Positions 36,901-49,164 of a DNA stretch of 64,000 nucleotides are shown one piece after another. Where the stretch lies: assembly GCA_021613535.1 (NCBI GenBank), contig CP075493.1:7254001-7318000 (forward strand), in the 5' to 3' direction. The position numbers and the translations under genes are program-made. This DNA is from Adineta vaga. Taxonomy: Eukaryota; Rotifera. The first letter of the stretch is position 1, and every line of letters starts with the position of its first letter. The notes beneath the pieces are model-generated. The model saw only the letters and a program-made list of their open reading frames with translations. It made no database searches and had not been told where the DNA came from.

Positions 36901-39900
36901 TGTACTTTTTCTAATCGTTTTTGAATTTCTTCTTTTCTTTGTGCATTTTGAGCTTTAGCAAGATTACGTTTTTCAGTAGTTGCTAAAATGAAAGACAAAT
37001 GAGAAACTTTAGTTCGATGTTTTCATTCGTAATTGTGTTAGATCATTAATGAAATACAATAGAATTAATAGTAAGTACAAGAGGCAGAAGCAGTAGATTT
37101 TTTCATGATTGATTGAATCTTTAAATGAATGAGAACTTCCGTCTTTCACTTGCATGAAAAAATAACTGAAGTATTATTCTTTTTAATCAATCAAATGAAT
37201 GTCATGAAACTTATTGAATATATTAGTAAAGAAGATAGATTCTAGCAAAGCAATAGCTAACGAAAAAGTCATCTACAATTTCATTCACCTGCAGATGGTG
37301 TCTTCGTCGCGGTTTTTTCTAATAATATCAATAGATAAATAAGAAAAAAGAAAATATTTTAATAGAAAATAATTACCAGATGTATTAGGTTGTTTGCGTG
37401 GTTTGCGTTTAATAACTTGATTTACATATGCTTCTAATTCACGTAATGTCGATGGTTGAAGCATTTCAAAATCGATTTCCATTTCATCCGGACTTGAATC
37501 ACGTAGAGATGGTTCTCGACGATGAATAATCTTTAAATAAAGAAAAGGAAGAAATAAGATTTTATCTTCAAAATAAACTGGTATCATTTCTTTGATTTCA
37601 AACAAACCTCGACAACGGGACCAAGTTTTTCACTCGGTAAATTATTAATATCAAGGCTTAATTGACGTTTTTCTTCATACGTCATTGGTTTTGGATTATC
37701 TTCATTTTCAATCTCAAATGTCGACATTGTTGATTGAACAGTCGAATTCGATTGTATTGCTGCTGCTGGTGTTACTGCTGGTGTTGCTGTTGCTGGCGCA
37801 GGCGCTTTCTTTGGTGCTCTAAATAGACCATCGAACAATTAGTATTTTACATCATTTTAATCTTATCTATGACTTACCGTTTTGGTCCAGTACTACTTCC
37901 ACCAGTGGCACGACTACCTTTACCAGATCCACGACCAGCTAGACCAGCACTAATACCCGTCATAGGTGTTGTATTTTTCGTTGCTTGTGGTTTTGGAGTA
38001 TTTGTATCATTTAGAAGATATTGACCCGGATGGACATTACTAAATTGACTTGTGCCATTCGAAGCCGTAAGAGCACCACTTGTTGGATATCCACCAGATG
38101 ATGTTGGCGTAAGTAAACCAGCAAGAGTTGAACTTGCTGTTTTCTTCGAAGCAGTTGGTAAATGAGAATTCTTTGTTGCAGTTGGTAGCATATTTGAATG
38201 TGTACTGGAAAAGGCATTTGGTGGTAGTAATGAAGGATTTGTTGAGGATAACGAAGACAATCGATTTGGATCATTAAATGTACTTGACATAGGTGTATTT
38301 AAGTTCGATAAAGTTGGCATTTGTCGAGGACCACGAGGTTTCGTTTTATTTCGTTTAACTTTATGTTTAGGTTTACGACGTATTGCAAGACGATCATTTT
38401 CTCGTTGAATTAATTGATTTATTGTATCACCAAAATGTTTCAACTGTAAATAGAAAAGAAATTATTGAAATTCTCCGAATAAAGATGAAAATTTACTTGA
38501 TCTTGAAGAGTACGTAATTGTCGTAAAGTATTTTCGTCCGTAGTTTGCATATCATCACCTGAACTTTCATCACTCGAACCGCCTTCATCCGAACTTGTTA
38601 TCATCGATGATTGTGTACCGACGATACTTGTATTTGTAAAATTTTTCGATGATTTACGATTGCGTTGTCGTGCTGGAGTAGGTATTGGACCATTATTGCG
38701 TACAGCACTAGTCGATGACAATGGATCAATCTCCATATTTGTTATTGGTGGTTCATCGGGTAATTTAGCATATTTATTTTCAAATATTTGCTAGAAAGAA
38801 CAGAGAATATTTATGTGATTCATCTACGAATGCATCGCAATTGACAAATTTCATTCCCTAGTTCGCAATACAATATTCAGTTTTCTTAACTATACTAATC
38901 AATCTGTCGAATGATTGTTTGACGATAAATTCATATAATTGAAAACTTACTTCGACTTTTTTACACATTGCTACGACATCTGTTGTTGGTGCATTGTAAA
39001 GATAACAGTTGCTAAATACAAGTCTAACATCAGTAGCAAATTCATCTGGTGTTGCATATTCACGATTTTCAAGTTTTTTCTTGAGAAATAAAACAAAATC
39101 AAATAAAAGATTTTAGAAGGAAAATCAATCATACTTTCACTGTTCCAAGATCCATTGGTTTCTTAATAATTTGATAATAATCTGATAAATGGAGATTTTC
39201 CACATCAACAGGTTTAGCAAATGGCCAAACAAAAGACTTTACAAATAAAAAGATTCATTTTAAAAATCTTCTTGATTTATCTCAATTATATTTACCAAAT
39301 TTTTCTTATGTAATAAATCTTTTATAATACTGAGACAATATTTTAACTGTTCCGTCATACGATTTTTCGATCGTTTTGATGATGGCTAAAATGAATTAAA
39401 GTATATTTTCCAAATGAACGACATCTTAAATGCAATTCATACATCGTTTGAATCAATGGAAAAACTACTATCATATTTCGTTCTTTTGAATGGTCCACTA
39501 ACACTATTCGTTCGGCGTGTTGCACTATCACGTCGAGCCGTAATTTTATTTGATTCATTATTTGCTGGATCATCTGTCATATCACCTTTCCGTTTTGTAC
39601 TCTGAATTGAATAGAATGAAATATCAAATAAAATATCAGAAAAATGATTTCTAATTTCTTACAGATGATGATGTATCGAGACTTGTTTCTGTGGTAGCTT
39701 TTGGTGTTGTTAACGGATTTGTACGTGTTGCAGTATTGGGCATCGATTGAGATGTTAATGGTGGAGACATAGATTGTCCACTGTGATCAATATGATTTGA
39801 ATTTACATGGGAAGGAGAAGGTGGTGACGTAACACCGCTAGGATTTGTTGCTGATGATGAACGATGTCGCGATGAAGCATTCATGCCACTTGAATGGGAA

Positions 39901-41121
39901 GTATTAGCAGCAGCAGCACGAGTTGCTATCGATGGAGTTGATGGAGATGCTACTACAAAACAACAATTTCATTTTCGAGTTTACACAATCAACTGAAACA
40001 ATAGAATATTAGTCATCAGACTCTTGCACAATACTAGTTAGTTATTGCTCAATACATTTGATTCGTTTAATCTCGAATCTTATAACTTCAAATAGCAGTT
40101 TATAATATAAAAGAAAACAACAATACTATAAATGTTATTAGATAATCATGAAAAACTATGTTTAAGATACAGAGGAAAATGCATAGTCAGTCTGACATCA
40201 ACAATTTTATGAGTCATATTCTTTTCTCATATCGATCAAAACATAGTAGACTCGTCAGACGAAAAAACTCAATGTGTACGGCATCAATCATTCATTGAAA
40301 CTTCTTCTACGTCATAGATCTGAAACTGACTCATCGTTTATGATAATGATTGAGTGTGAATATGATACTATGATTCATACAAAAAGACAAAACTGAATGG
40401 GAAATTTTTTTGTTTCAAGGAAAAGAAAATACCCAATTGATTTACATACATGGAGAGTTTAAACTTTCACTTGGTGTTGATGGTGAGATAACTGAAACTG
40501 ATAAATTTCCAGTTCCTAAACCTTTCGACGCCGTTGTTTTCGACGAATGAGGTATAATTTCAATTTCCTATTTATATAAAATTTATTCATAGATAAATCT
40601 TATTTTCATTTCTTGATGAAATCATATCTTACATCTGACGGCATTTCAGCTAATTTTTCATAGAAAACTTGTTCAAGCGTCGCTCCCATAATAACAACAT
40701 CCTGATAGTAAATAAAGAAAATAGAATCATCAATAGAATTCCATATCGTGTAATTTACTTCGCCTGGTTTATTATATAAATAACAATCGGTAAACATCAT
40801 ATTTAAATCAGTTATACATTCTTTTGCGCTATAATAATAATTTGTTTCTAAACGTTTTTTAATCGTACCAAGATCCATAGGATATTTGACAATTTTGTGA
40901 TAATCCTATAGAAACAAAAAAGAATTAATAAATCATACAAATGAAGATATAATTTTCATTTCAATATATACAGGTAAATTTAATTTGTTAGCATTAACTG
41001 GTTTTTGAAAAGGCCATGAAAATTCATGTTTCCATAAAGTTTTAAATAAAACTTTTAACATAAATTGTAACTGATTGGTTTGTCGACCACGTTTTGAAGC
41101 TGGAATATGTGGTAATTTCAT
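33974..41121 (-). CDS. BRD4: BET-family double-bromodomain protein, BRD4-like
   Basis: About 24 exons on the minus strand, 1218 residues from the Met at 41121; phases all agree. BET proteins bind acetylated histones and recruit transcription elongation factors. Bromodomain 1 (exons 41121-40972, 40905-40759, 40701-40633) has the WPF shelf (WPFQKPV) and acetyl-lysine Asn (YLYNKPGE). Bromodomain 2 (39385-38951, three exons) has WPFAKPV and YLYNAPTTD. Exon 38790-38497 ends in a Ser/acidic patch, and a basic segment ([17 protein letters not shown]) follows. The ET domain (37818-37377) reads [20 protein letters not shown] to [18 protein letters not shown]. After an acidic-serine stretch, a Lys/Arg/Glu-rich coiled region ends [11 protein letters not shown]. 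This resembles the C-terminal P-TEFb-binding region of long BRD4, but the last residues ([13 protein letters not shown]) differ. The coding exon begins at an acceptor, so a tiny upstream exon (41204-41199, Met-Lys, weak donor GTGATT) may supply the true start. The last six exons lie beyond a 974-base intron. Confidence 0.92.
36563..36592. repeat. (TA)n tract in a BET-gene intron
   Basis: Run of about twelve TA units within the intron between coding exons 36604 and 35629. Simple repeat only. Confidence 0.8.
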
Positions 41122-42324
41122 TGAATTAGTTGTTGTTGTTGTCTATAGATATGATGAAACAAAATCGTTTTAGAAAACAAGGAATTAAGATTTAATCACC
41201 TTCATGATCAATGATATCGATATATATATATATATATATTTATATACGCGTGAAATAATTAATTTTCAATGAAAAAAATTAATGAATGATGAGCCGATAA
41301 GAATAAACGAGAATTGTCTGGCTTCATCTAAAACAATCTATTAACTATTTTAATTTATTCGATTGTTTGATTTCATTAATTAAACTTGATGAAATAATGA
41401 ATGACAGATATTAGTATTATAGACATTATTCAGTTCAGTGAGGAAAAAAATCAACAAAATGTCCGAAACAAAGAACGATCGCCCTCTTGTTTCCTTTGTT
41501 TATGTGCCTTCATAAGCATATTAGTGTGCTAAAGTGCATTGATGTGTTAATTATAGATATTTCATCTTTCATTCATGTACAGAACGCAAAGAAAAGAGGC
41601 AAAATGAAGCGTACGGAGAGAGAGAGAGAGAAAGGATAGAAAGAAAGACGGAATTTTCCTCGTTCTTTCTTACTCGTACGTATTGAATTAAATTATGAAT
41701 TGAAAGCAAATCATGGCCCATTGCCAATATTGAGTAAATATACGAATAGATGTAGATGTCGCAGACATATTTTACCATATTTCTACATATTCACACTGAA
41801 TAAATTGAAGATGAACAAAGAAAACAGTTTCACTATTTTTGATTCAACTAAAGATCATTTACGAAATGACAAAGATTCGATAAAAAAAACTACGAATAAT
41901 AATCTCAAATATTATTCATGGACGAATTATAAAAGAAGCTTTTGTATTGTATTATCGAAAATACATTTCGACAGTTAGTTTTATTACTAGCTTAGAAATA
42001 TGGATTTACAGTTTTAACTCGTTGTATTCAAAATACCTACTTATATCCTATAAACGTTTCATTAGCAATCGTATTTCAATCGATATATTTTATTCGTTAT
42101 GTACACACATGAATATATATAATGTTATCTTAGTAGAGTTGATCGTCAGGTCAAAACATTCGTCCATTTGACGATGATGCCAAATACGAATAATATATGA
42201 TAAAAAAAGAGATATAGAACGCAAGAGAGATAACATATCTTTCTTTTCTGCTATTTTTCCCCCTTCAGTACCTATATAATACATACCATATCTTGTTTTA
42301 TTCTTCATCAAGATAATTAAACAT
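41122..42324. other. Head-to-head promoter region of the BET and SDR42E genes
   Basis: 1.2 kb between divergent start codons. It includes a TA run (41218-41240) and an AG-rich patch near 41618-41635. Two weak frames (41700-41978, 41947-42171) are not supported. Presumed regulatory and UTR sequence. Confidence 0.45.
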
Positions 42325-43470
42325 ATGACTACTCCATATTTTGCCATTACTGGTGGTTGTGGATATATTGGTTTGCGGCTTGCTCATTATTTACTTGATA
42401 TAGATCAATCGAATATTGTAATTCTACTTGATATTCATCCTCCTATTAATGATGAAATAGAATTTAATTTGAATTTGCATCGTCTAGTCTATCGTTATTG
42501 CGATTTACGTTCACCGAAATCCGTCATGGAAGCTTTATCTGATGCAACATGTGTATTTCATCTCGCTAGTTATGGAATGTCCGGACGAGAAATGTTGAAT
42601 ACTACAATGATTTATAATGTAAACGTAACTGGTACTGAAAATGTAATAGAAGCATGTCTTAAATATGGTATTCGTAAACTTATTTATTGCTCTACTTATA
42701 ATGCTGTATATACAGGAAAAAAAGAATTAATCGGTGTAACGGAAGATCAATGTTCCTATCCTTCATCAGATGATTATTATGATAATTATAGTCGAACGAA
42801 ATCATTAGCTGAACAAATGATTTTAAAACATTCGACATCTAAACTTCATACAGTGGCAATTCGACCAGCAGCTATTTATGGTGATGGTGAACTTCGACAT
42901 ATCCCACGAATATTAGATTTAGTACGTCAAGGTTTAGCATTTTTTGCTGTTGGCCACGAAAATATTCTATGTGATTGGGTTTATACCGATAATTTAGTAT
43001 ATGCTTTAGTATTAGCAGAAAAGTCTTTGCCAAAACATTCGGGTGAAGCTTATTTCATTTCGGATGATTGTCCTGTGAATAACTTTCATTTTTTAGCTCA
43101 ATTAACCAAAGGTTTAGGTTATGAAAATTGTTTTACATTTTATATTCCAACTGTAATCATGTTTTATCTTGGTTATATAATTGAATTGATACATAATTTA
43201 GTTGCTAAACATATTTATAATTTTGCACCGTTTCTAACTCGTGCTGAAGTATTAAAAGTTGGTGTAACACATTACGCAAATATAACAAAAGCAAAGAAAT
43301 TACTAAACTATCAAGTCAAAGTTAATCCAGATGAAGCAATGCAACGATGTATTAATTGGTTTGATAAACATGGCTATCGAAATCGAAAGAGTCAAAACTA
43401 TTCTCGAACATTACTCATTGTTAGTTTAGTCATATGGATAGTTTTTGTTTTTTATCAACTATTCAGATGA
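42325..43470 (+). CDS. SDR42E1: Short-chain dehydrogenase/reductase family 42E (3beta-HSD-like)
   Basis: Single uninterrupted exon of 381 residues, unusual in a window where most genes have many introns. The N-terminal Rossmann motif is TGGCGYIG; VFHLASYGMSGREMLN matches the conserved SDR42E block. The catalytic Tyr and Lys are in YSRTKSLAEQ, and IRPAAIYGDGE, FLTRAEVLKVGVTHY and AKKLL follow. Two hydrophobic segments lie in the C-terminal half (TFYIPTVIMFYLGYIIELI and a final one near 360-378), so membrane attachment is likely. The family is NAD(P)-dependent and related to 3-beta-hydroxysteroid dehydrogenases; the natural substrate is not well defined. The missing introns could reflect retrotransposition or intron loss. 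Confidence 0.93.
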   Translation: MTTPYFAITGGCGYIGLRLAHYLLDIDQSNIVILLDIHPPINDEIEFNLNLHRLVYRYCDLRSPKSVMEALSDATCVFHLASYGMSGREMLNTTMIYNVNVTGTENVIEACLKYGIRKLIYCSTYNAVYTGKKELIGVTEDQCSYPSSDDYYDNYSRTKSLAEQMILKHSTSKLHTVAIRPAAIYGDGELRHIPRILDLVRQGLAFFAVGHENILCDWVYTDNLVYALVLAEKSLPKHSGEAYFISDDCPVNNFHFLAQLTKGLGYENCFTFYIPTVIMFYLGYIIELIHNLVAKHIYNFAPFLTRAEVLKVGVTHYANITKAKKLLNYQVKVNPDEAMQRCINWFDKHGYRNRKSQNYSRTLLIVSLVIWIVFVFYQLFR

Positions 43471-43852
43471 ATATTTTGTAATAACTTAATTGATAATAGA
43501 ATAGACTAAATTTATATTCGATTAGTTTTATCATCTGTTGGTATTGTATGTTTTACATATATTGAATTGAAGAAGAATAAACGCACTCTGATATTATGAT
43601 TGGTGTAGATTATTAACAAATCGAATTACTTTGTGACTACTTACTTAGTTTTTTTCCTTCGAAATTAATTTCCTCTTCTGTCTTGAATCTTGAATGTTAT
43701 ATTCGTCAGAGATAACTATAACATGGAAAAATAGAACGTCGATTGTGAAATTATGACAATGTTCTCTTGAGTTCGATTGATTGTTACTATTATGTTTTCT
43801 TTTACAAGGTTGTCGTTTTTATTTATTTTTTTAAGATAGAAAACCTTTTTCA
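43471..43852. other. Short intergenic region
   Basis: Between SDR42E and the USP gene on the same strand. An acceptor-like TTTTTTAAG precedes the USP start, suggesting a 5' UTR intron. No gene seen. Confidence 0.45.
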
Positions 43853-46800
43853 ATGTCGACTTCTATGGTCGACGAACCTCTTTCTGAATCTTATGATTTT
43901 TGTGATGCAAGTAATAAAATTATTGTTACACTCTATGCCAATGGAGCATTTGAAGTAAAAGATATTGATGCTTCAATTGATACAGATTCATTAGATATTC
44001 GAACACCAGGTAAATAATAAACATTGAATCAATTGAATTAATTATTAGTTTTCTAGCTAATGAATTATGGATATTTCGTTTATATGAACATATTTATTCT
44101 GATCAAGTTGAAATTGAAACAACAATCAATAGTGCACGAACACAAACATCGATTGAAATTCATTTATTTAAACAACAACCAAGAACGGTTTGGCCACAAT
44201 TGTATAGTTTTGATTCCCATCCAATAACACCTCAACGTGATGGACAATTTAGTGAGTGTCAAGATATGGACATGATCGATCAACAATATTATGAATTATC
44301 AACTAAAAAGATTAGAAATGATTTTCATGAAACGACTGAAGTATTCACTGCATATTTTTATGTGAAACAAGTTCGTGATTGTCAAATACATTTTACAGAA
44401 ACGAATTTCACTGCTAATTTTTATACCAAGTAAACATATGAACTTTAATTGTTTTATGATTTCATCTTGTCCTTTCAGTGATGAAACATTTCTAACGAAT
44501 CATTCAGTAACAGCTGATCGATTAATTAAATTATTTGTTCGTGTCAAAGAACGTATTGTTTCAAATAAATGTTCATTTAAAGTAACATCAACATTTATTG
44601 AAATCATTCTTGTAAAAGAACATCCACATGGCACAAAATGGTCTCGATTAGAGCCAAGTGAATATTCTGAATCTCGTTCATTGACACAACAGACATCACC
44701 AACGACACCACCATCATCACCTGTTTCTTCATCGTCAACAGTAATACAGTCAACAACAATTAATTCAAGTAAAGGTAAGTTCATATATTGAGAACTATAT
44801 CGTTAGAAATATACTCGTCTCTTTAGCTATTCCTTTACCACCACCACCACCACCTCCACCACCCACATCGTCATCTACAACTCGACCGGTCAGTTTTATA
44901 TCTTGAATTGTAACTATATATATTATTAAAGAAAAAAAAACATTCTAGTCAGATAAATATCCATCAGCATTGGCATTCGCTTCGTCAATTCAACAAAAAA
45001 ATCCATCTATACCATCGACAATTTCTACGTCTGCATCATTGGGTTTTACTGGAATTCATAATCCAGCTAATTCATGTTTTATGAACGCTGCTGTCCAATG
45101 TTTATCAAATACACGTGAACTACGCGATTATTTTCTTGGTAAAAAATCATATTCTTTATTTCTTTCTTTTAAAAATATGTTCGATATGATTATATCTATT
45201 AGAATCAAATTATTTCTCCGAAATCAATCGAACCAATCCACTTGGAATGAAAGGTGCCATGGCTGAAGAGTTTGGTGTTTTAATCAAAAGTTTATGGGAT
45301 GGAAAACATAGTTGGACATATGTAATCGATTACGAGTTTGTTTTTGCTTAAAATTTGTCTCTCCTTTGCAAACAAAAACGTGTTCTTCTAGGGTTTAGCT
45401 TCTAAGAGACATCAAGAATTTGTTGGTAATGGACAACATGATGCACAAGAATTATTAAATATTCTATTAGATGCGATACATGAAGTAGAACATATAAACT
45501 CAGAGAGATTTATTTTACGAAAAGAAAATTTTCTTTCATTATTATAGGATCTTAATCGAGTCAAAACTAAACCTCAAGTACCACCCGTAGAAGATCAAGG
45601 TCGACCTGATCATGTGAGAAGAGACTTGATCATATTCAATGAATAAAAAAGATTATTTCAACTAGGTTGTTGCTGATGAATATTGGCAAGGTTATTTGAG
45701 TCGAAATGATTCGATTATTGTTCAATTGTTTACAGGTCAATTTAAATCAAAAACAAAATGTCCACAATGTCAGAAAGTACGATTAAAAAAACTCAACGAA
45801 ACAACATTTTACAGATCATTTTCGTTTAGGAATCAGTTACTTTTGATCCATTTACCACACTTTCTGTACCATTACCAAAACGAATAGCTATTGATACGAT
45901 TGTTACCTACCGAAGTGATGAAAAACCACCAACGAAAGTAAAATATTTCTATTCAATAGATTTGAAAATAAAAGACGAGATAAATTTCATTTAGTATCGT
46001 ATTATTATGTCAGCCGATGGAACTATTCATGTTTAAACGATTGTTATCGGCAAAATGTGGTTTACCAACGAATAAAGTTAGTTTCATAATTTTTTTATAT
46101 AATAAATTCGAAGTATTATTTGTTGAAATATTAGATGATAGCATTTAAAATTCGCGGAAATCGAAATGTTGAACATCTGAAAGATGGTGATCGACCGACA
46201 TCTACTGGTTACTCATGCAATAATAATAGTGATATTATTCATATGTAAGTCCTTTCAACAATGTTAGATTGTTCATAATTTGTTTCGAAAAATTTTTATT
46301 CTATTATCTTCGGGATTTTTTAGAACAGAAACTTTAACAAGTGCTGAATGCAATAATGAATCCATCATACATTTAACGTTTACGCAACGTATTTTCAAAT
46401 TATCAGATTATGTTTCACCATGCAGTTATTGTCAAATACCACCTAATCCACATAGCCATTCAAGATTTTGTCAAAACTGTTATCAAGTTTCCTATTGTGA
46501 TGAGTAAGTTGATATCTCTCCTGAAATATTTACTATTATTTAACTCATTCAATAGAACATGTCAAAAACTTCATGCTACAGAGCATAAAAACTATTGTGG
46601 ATTTCGATTATCTGATAATTATGAAGCAATTGGTATTCCATTTATAATTTCATTACCAGAATCAAAATTAACATGTGAAAATGTTTTCGAACAGATTAGC
46701 ATTTATGCAAAGTACTAGACTATATTTTCTGAAGAAAGTTGTTTTGAATTCATTTCTTTTTATTAGACGAAGTGTTGATATTCATATTGAACGTACAAGA

Positions 46801-48292
46801 CAATCAAGACGAATGAATGATGATTATGATCGTATCAATAGTGATTTAGATAATGAAGAAGACAGGTAAGTTAAAAACACATATTAATCGTTGTAGATAT
46901 TGTGATGTGATTATAAGTTCTCTCTTGACTTATTTTAGTTTCAGCGATATTGAAAATGTTGATTGGCCAACAATAAAAAATACACTTGCCTCATCTGATT
47001 CTTGGTCTATATGTCGTCTAGGTGATTATTTTGTTAAAACGGGAAAAAATAAACGTCGTCGTCGTCATGATCATGATGAAAATACCAATCGAAAAGGCAA
47101 ACTAGCTAAAAATGATTTGACAATAATATCAAATAGTGATAGTAATAGTAGTACAGAAGAATTCGATATGCTTGATGATATCTATGGAAATCAACCATTA
47201 TTTCGTCTCATGCCACAAACAACAAATAGTTCAATAAATAATAATATGATTCAACCAATTATTGAACCAGGTAAATCTTGAATCGTTGAATAGAAGAAAC
47301 AATCAACTAGTCAAACATTTCTGTTATTGAATAGGAAGTGATGCCGATAAAATTTTACGTCATCATCTAACATTTTCAATTGATTGGTTTACAGATAATA
47401 AAGGCGAAGCACCATTACGTGTTATACCATCAAAAAATCGTCATGGTATCAATGGTCTTATTGAAGATAGTAGTGTTCTTGATTCAACAGCTGGTGGTAT
47501 GAAGCATTTTTCTTTTGAATTGAATCATGATTGTTCATCTTTGTATTCATCTAGATCAAGAAATAACTCTTCAACAATGTCTGCAAATGTTTATTGAGCC
47601 AGAAGTTTTAGGACCTGATGATAAATGGTATTGTCCACAGTGTAAAGAACACATGCAAGCTGAAAAGAGAATGTCAGTCTGGCGTTTACCACCAATCTTG
47701 ATTATTCAATTGAAACGATTTAAATATTATCATGGAGCATCATATGGATATCTATCAGATTCAAGAGTTAAAATCGATACGAATATTAAATTTCCCGTAC
47801 AGTATGTAGTTTAAAGAAGAAAAATCGATTCTTTTTTTATCTGGAAATGATTTTTTTCAGTGATTTGAATATGGGACCATTTTGTTCATCGACAACGGAA
47901 TCTTCTCAATCTTATTATGATCTTTATGGAGTTGTAAATCATCGTGGTAGTGCTTGGTTTGGACATTATACGTCTTTTGCAAGACTTCTCTCGCCTAATG
48001 ATTCAGCTAAGACTGAAATTGGTAAGAAAAAATTGCTCATTATTTAAAATTTTCATTTTTCTTTTCAGGTTGGAGAAATTTCGATGATGAACATGTCTCA
48101 GCTTTATCCTACGATAAAGATCTTGTTCGATCTGATGCATACGTTCTTTTTTATCGTCATCGTCATCTCCCAGTTAATTTTGTTACGAACGAAAGTACCT
48201 CATTATCATCATCTGCATCGATGGATATCTACGAAGATGCTATATCGATGGACTCAACGGAAATGAAAGATATACAAGATTTTCTAAAATAA
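43853..48292 (+). CDS. USP19: USP19-like ubiquitin-specific protease with CS and MYND domains; apparent frameshift
   Basis: About 19 exons; the first twelve are 43853-44009, 44057-44429, 44479-44774, 44827-44888, 44949-45138, 45203-45321, 45392-45484, 45548-45613, 45666-45776, 45830-45937, 45995-46076, 46135-46244. The last exon ends at 48292. Architecture matches USP19: CS-like region around EVFTAYFYVKQVRDCQIHFTE, a proline run, and a split USP catalytic domain. The Cys box reads NPANSCFMN (usual form NLGNTCFMN). QHDAQELL, a Cys-x2-Cys zinc knuckle (CPQCQK), a MYND finger (CSYCQIPP to CQKLHATEHKNYCG), CPQC and the His region (WFGHYTSF, usually GGHYT) follow. Exon 45995-46076 is 82 bases between two phase-0 junctions; its first frame meets TAA at 46034 while the homologous text resumes one base over (FKRLLSAKCGL). 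A segment of about eight residues is also missing at 45321/45392. No C-terminal membrane anchor is seen. Either a decaying copy or an assembly error. Confidence 0.82.
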
Positions 48293-49164
48293 AAAGTCGA
48301 AACAAAACTTCCTAGTACAATTAATCAAGACCTTTTGATTATTTAATAACAAATGGTTCATATAAGAGTGTGATTCTCTTTTTCTTTTGTACGAAAACAT
48401 CCCGTGTGTGTGTGTGTGTGTGCGTATATTTTTCTTCTGTTTTTTTTATTATTATTTTCGCATAAGAAGAAAACGATTGTAAAATGAAATTGAAACTGTA
48501 CTAGTGTATATCAAAGTATATTTATCAGAAACAACGATGAGTGAAAGACAAAACTGTTTATATTACAAGATATTTAGAATAAAATAATCTTATTACTAAT
48601 TGTGAAAATTTGTTATGTCTCAAAATAGAACTCAGAGAATAGCATTAGCTTTCAATCAGATCTCTATTAATGTGATGAATCGGTTGAGATTAAATTTACA
48701 ATGTTGAATGAATATTGGTGTAGTAACATAGTGACTAATTTCTTTCACATTATTCATTTTCTTCTCGCCCCATTTGAATGATTCAAGCAATATGTCGAAA
48801 TCTGGAATATGTGAATGAATCGATTGAAAGTCGTCTCTTCGACTTCTGCTTTTCGATATCATTGTATTAACAAATGACAGGCTCGATACCTACACAAATT
48901 TTCAAGATATAAATAAAGTAAGAAAGAAAAAAACTTGCGGCATGCCAGTGTATATGTGCTTCGTACCTAAAAAAAACTCATGAAGGACTGCATATATGCT
49001 TTGCTTCGTATTGCATTACTTATTTTCTCATTACTGTCATTAATTCGTTCTTTACATATTCGAATAACATATACATATATATATATATATATATATATTC
49101 ATACAATGTATTTGCAACAAAGAGAGTTTTTTTCTTGAGAATCGACTTAAAATATCAAAAGAAC
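48293..49164. other. Intergenic, simple repeats
   Basis: 3' flank of the USP gene and upstream of the small heat-shock gene. Contains GT (48402-48422) and AT (49071-49099) dinucleotide runs. A 68-codon minus-strand frame (48656-48862) is unsupported. Confidence 0.45.
49071..49099. repeat. (AT)n microsatellite
   Basis: AT dinucleotide run of about 29 bases, about 65 bases before the next coding start. Confidence 0.8.

Noticed and set aside
48656-48862. 68-codon minus-strand frame as a small gene
   Set aside because: No splice partners, no recognisable domain, and composition typical of noncoding AT-rich sequence.
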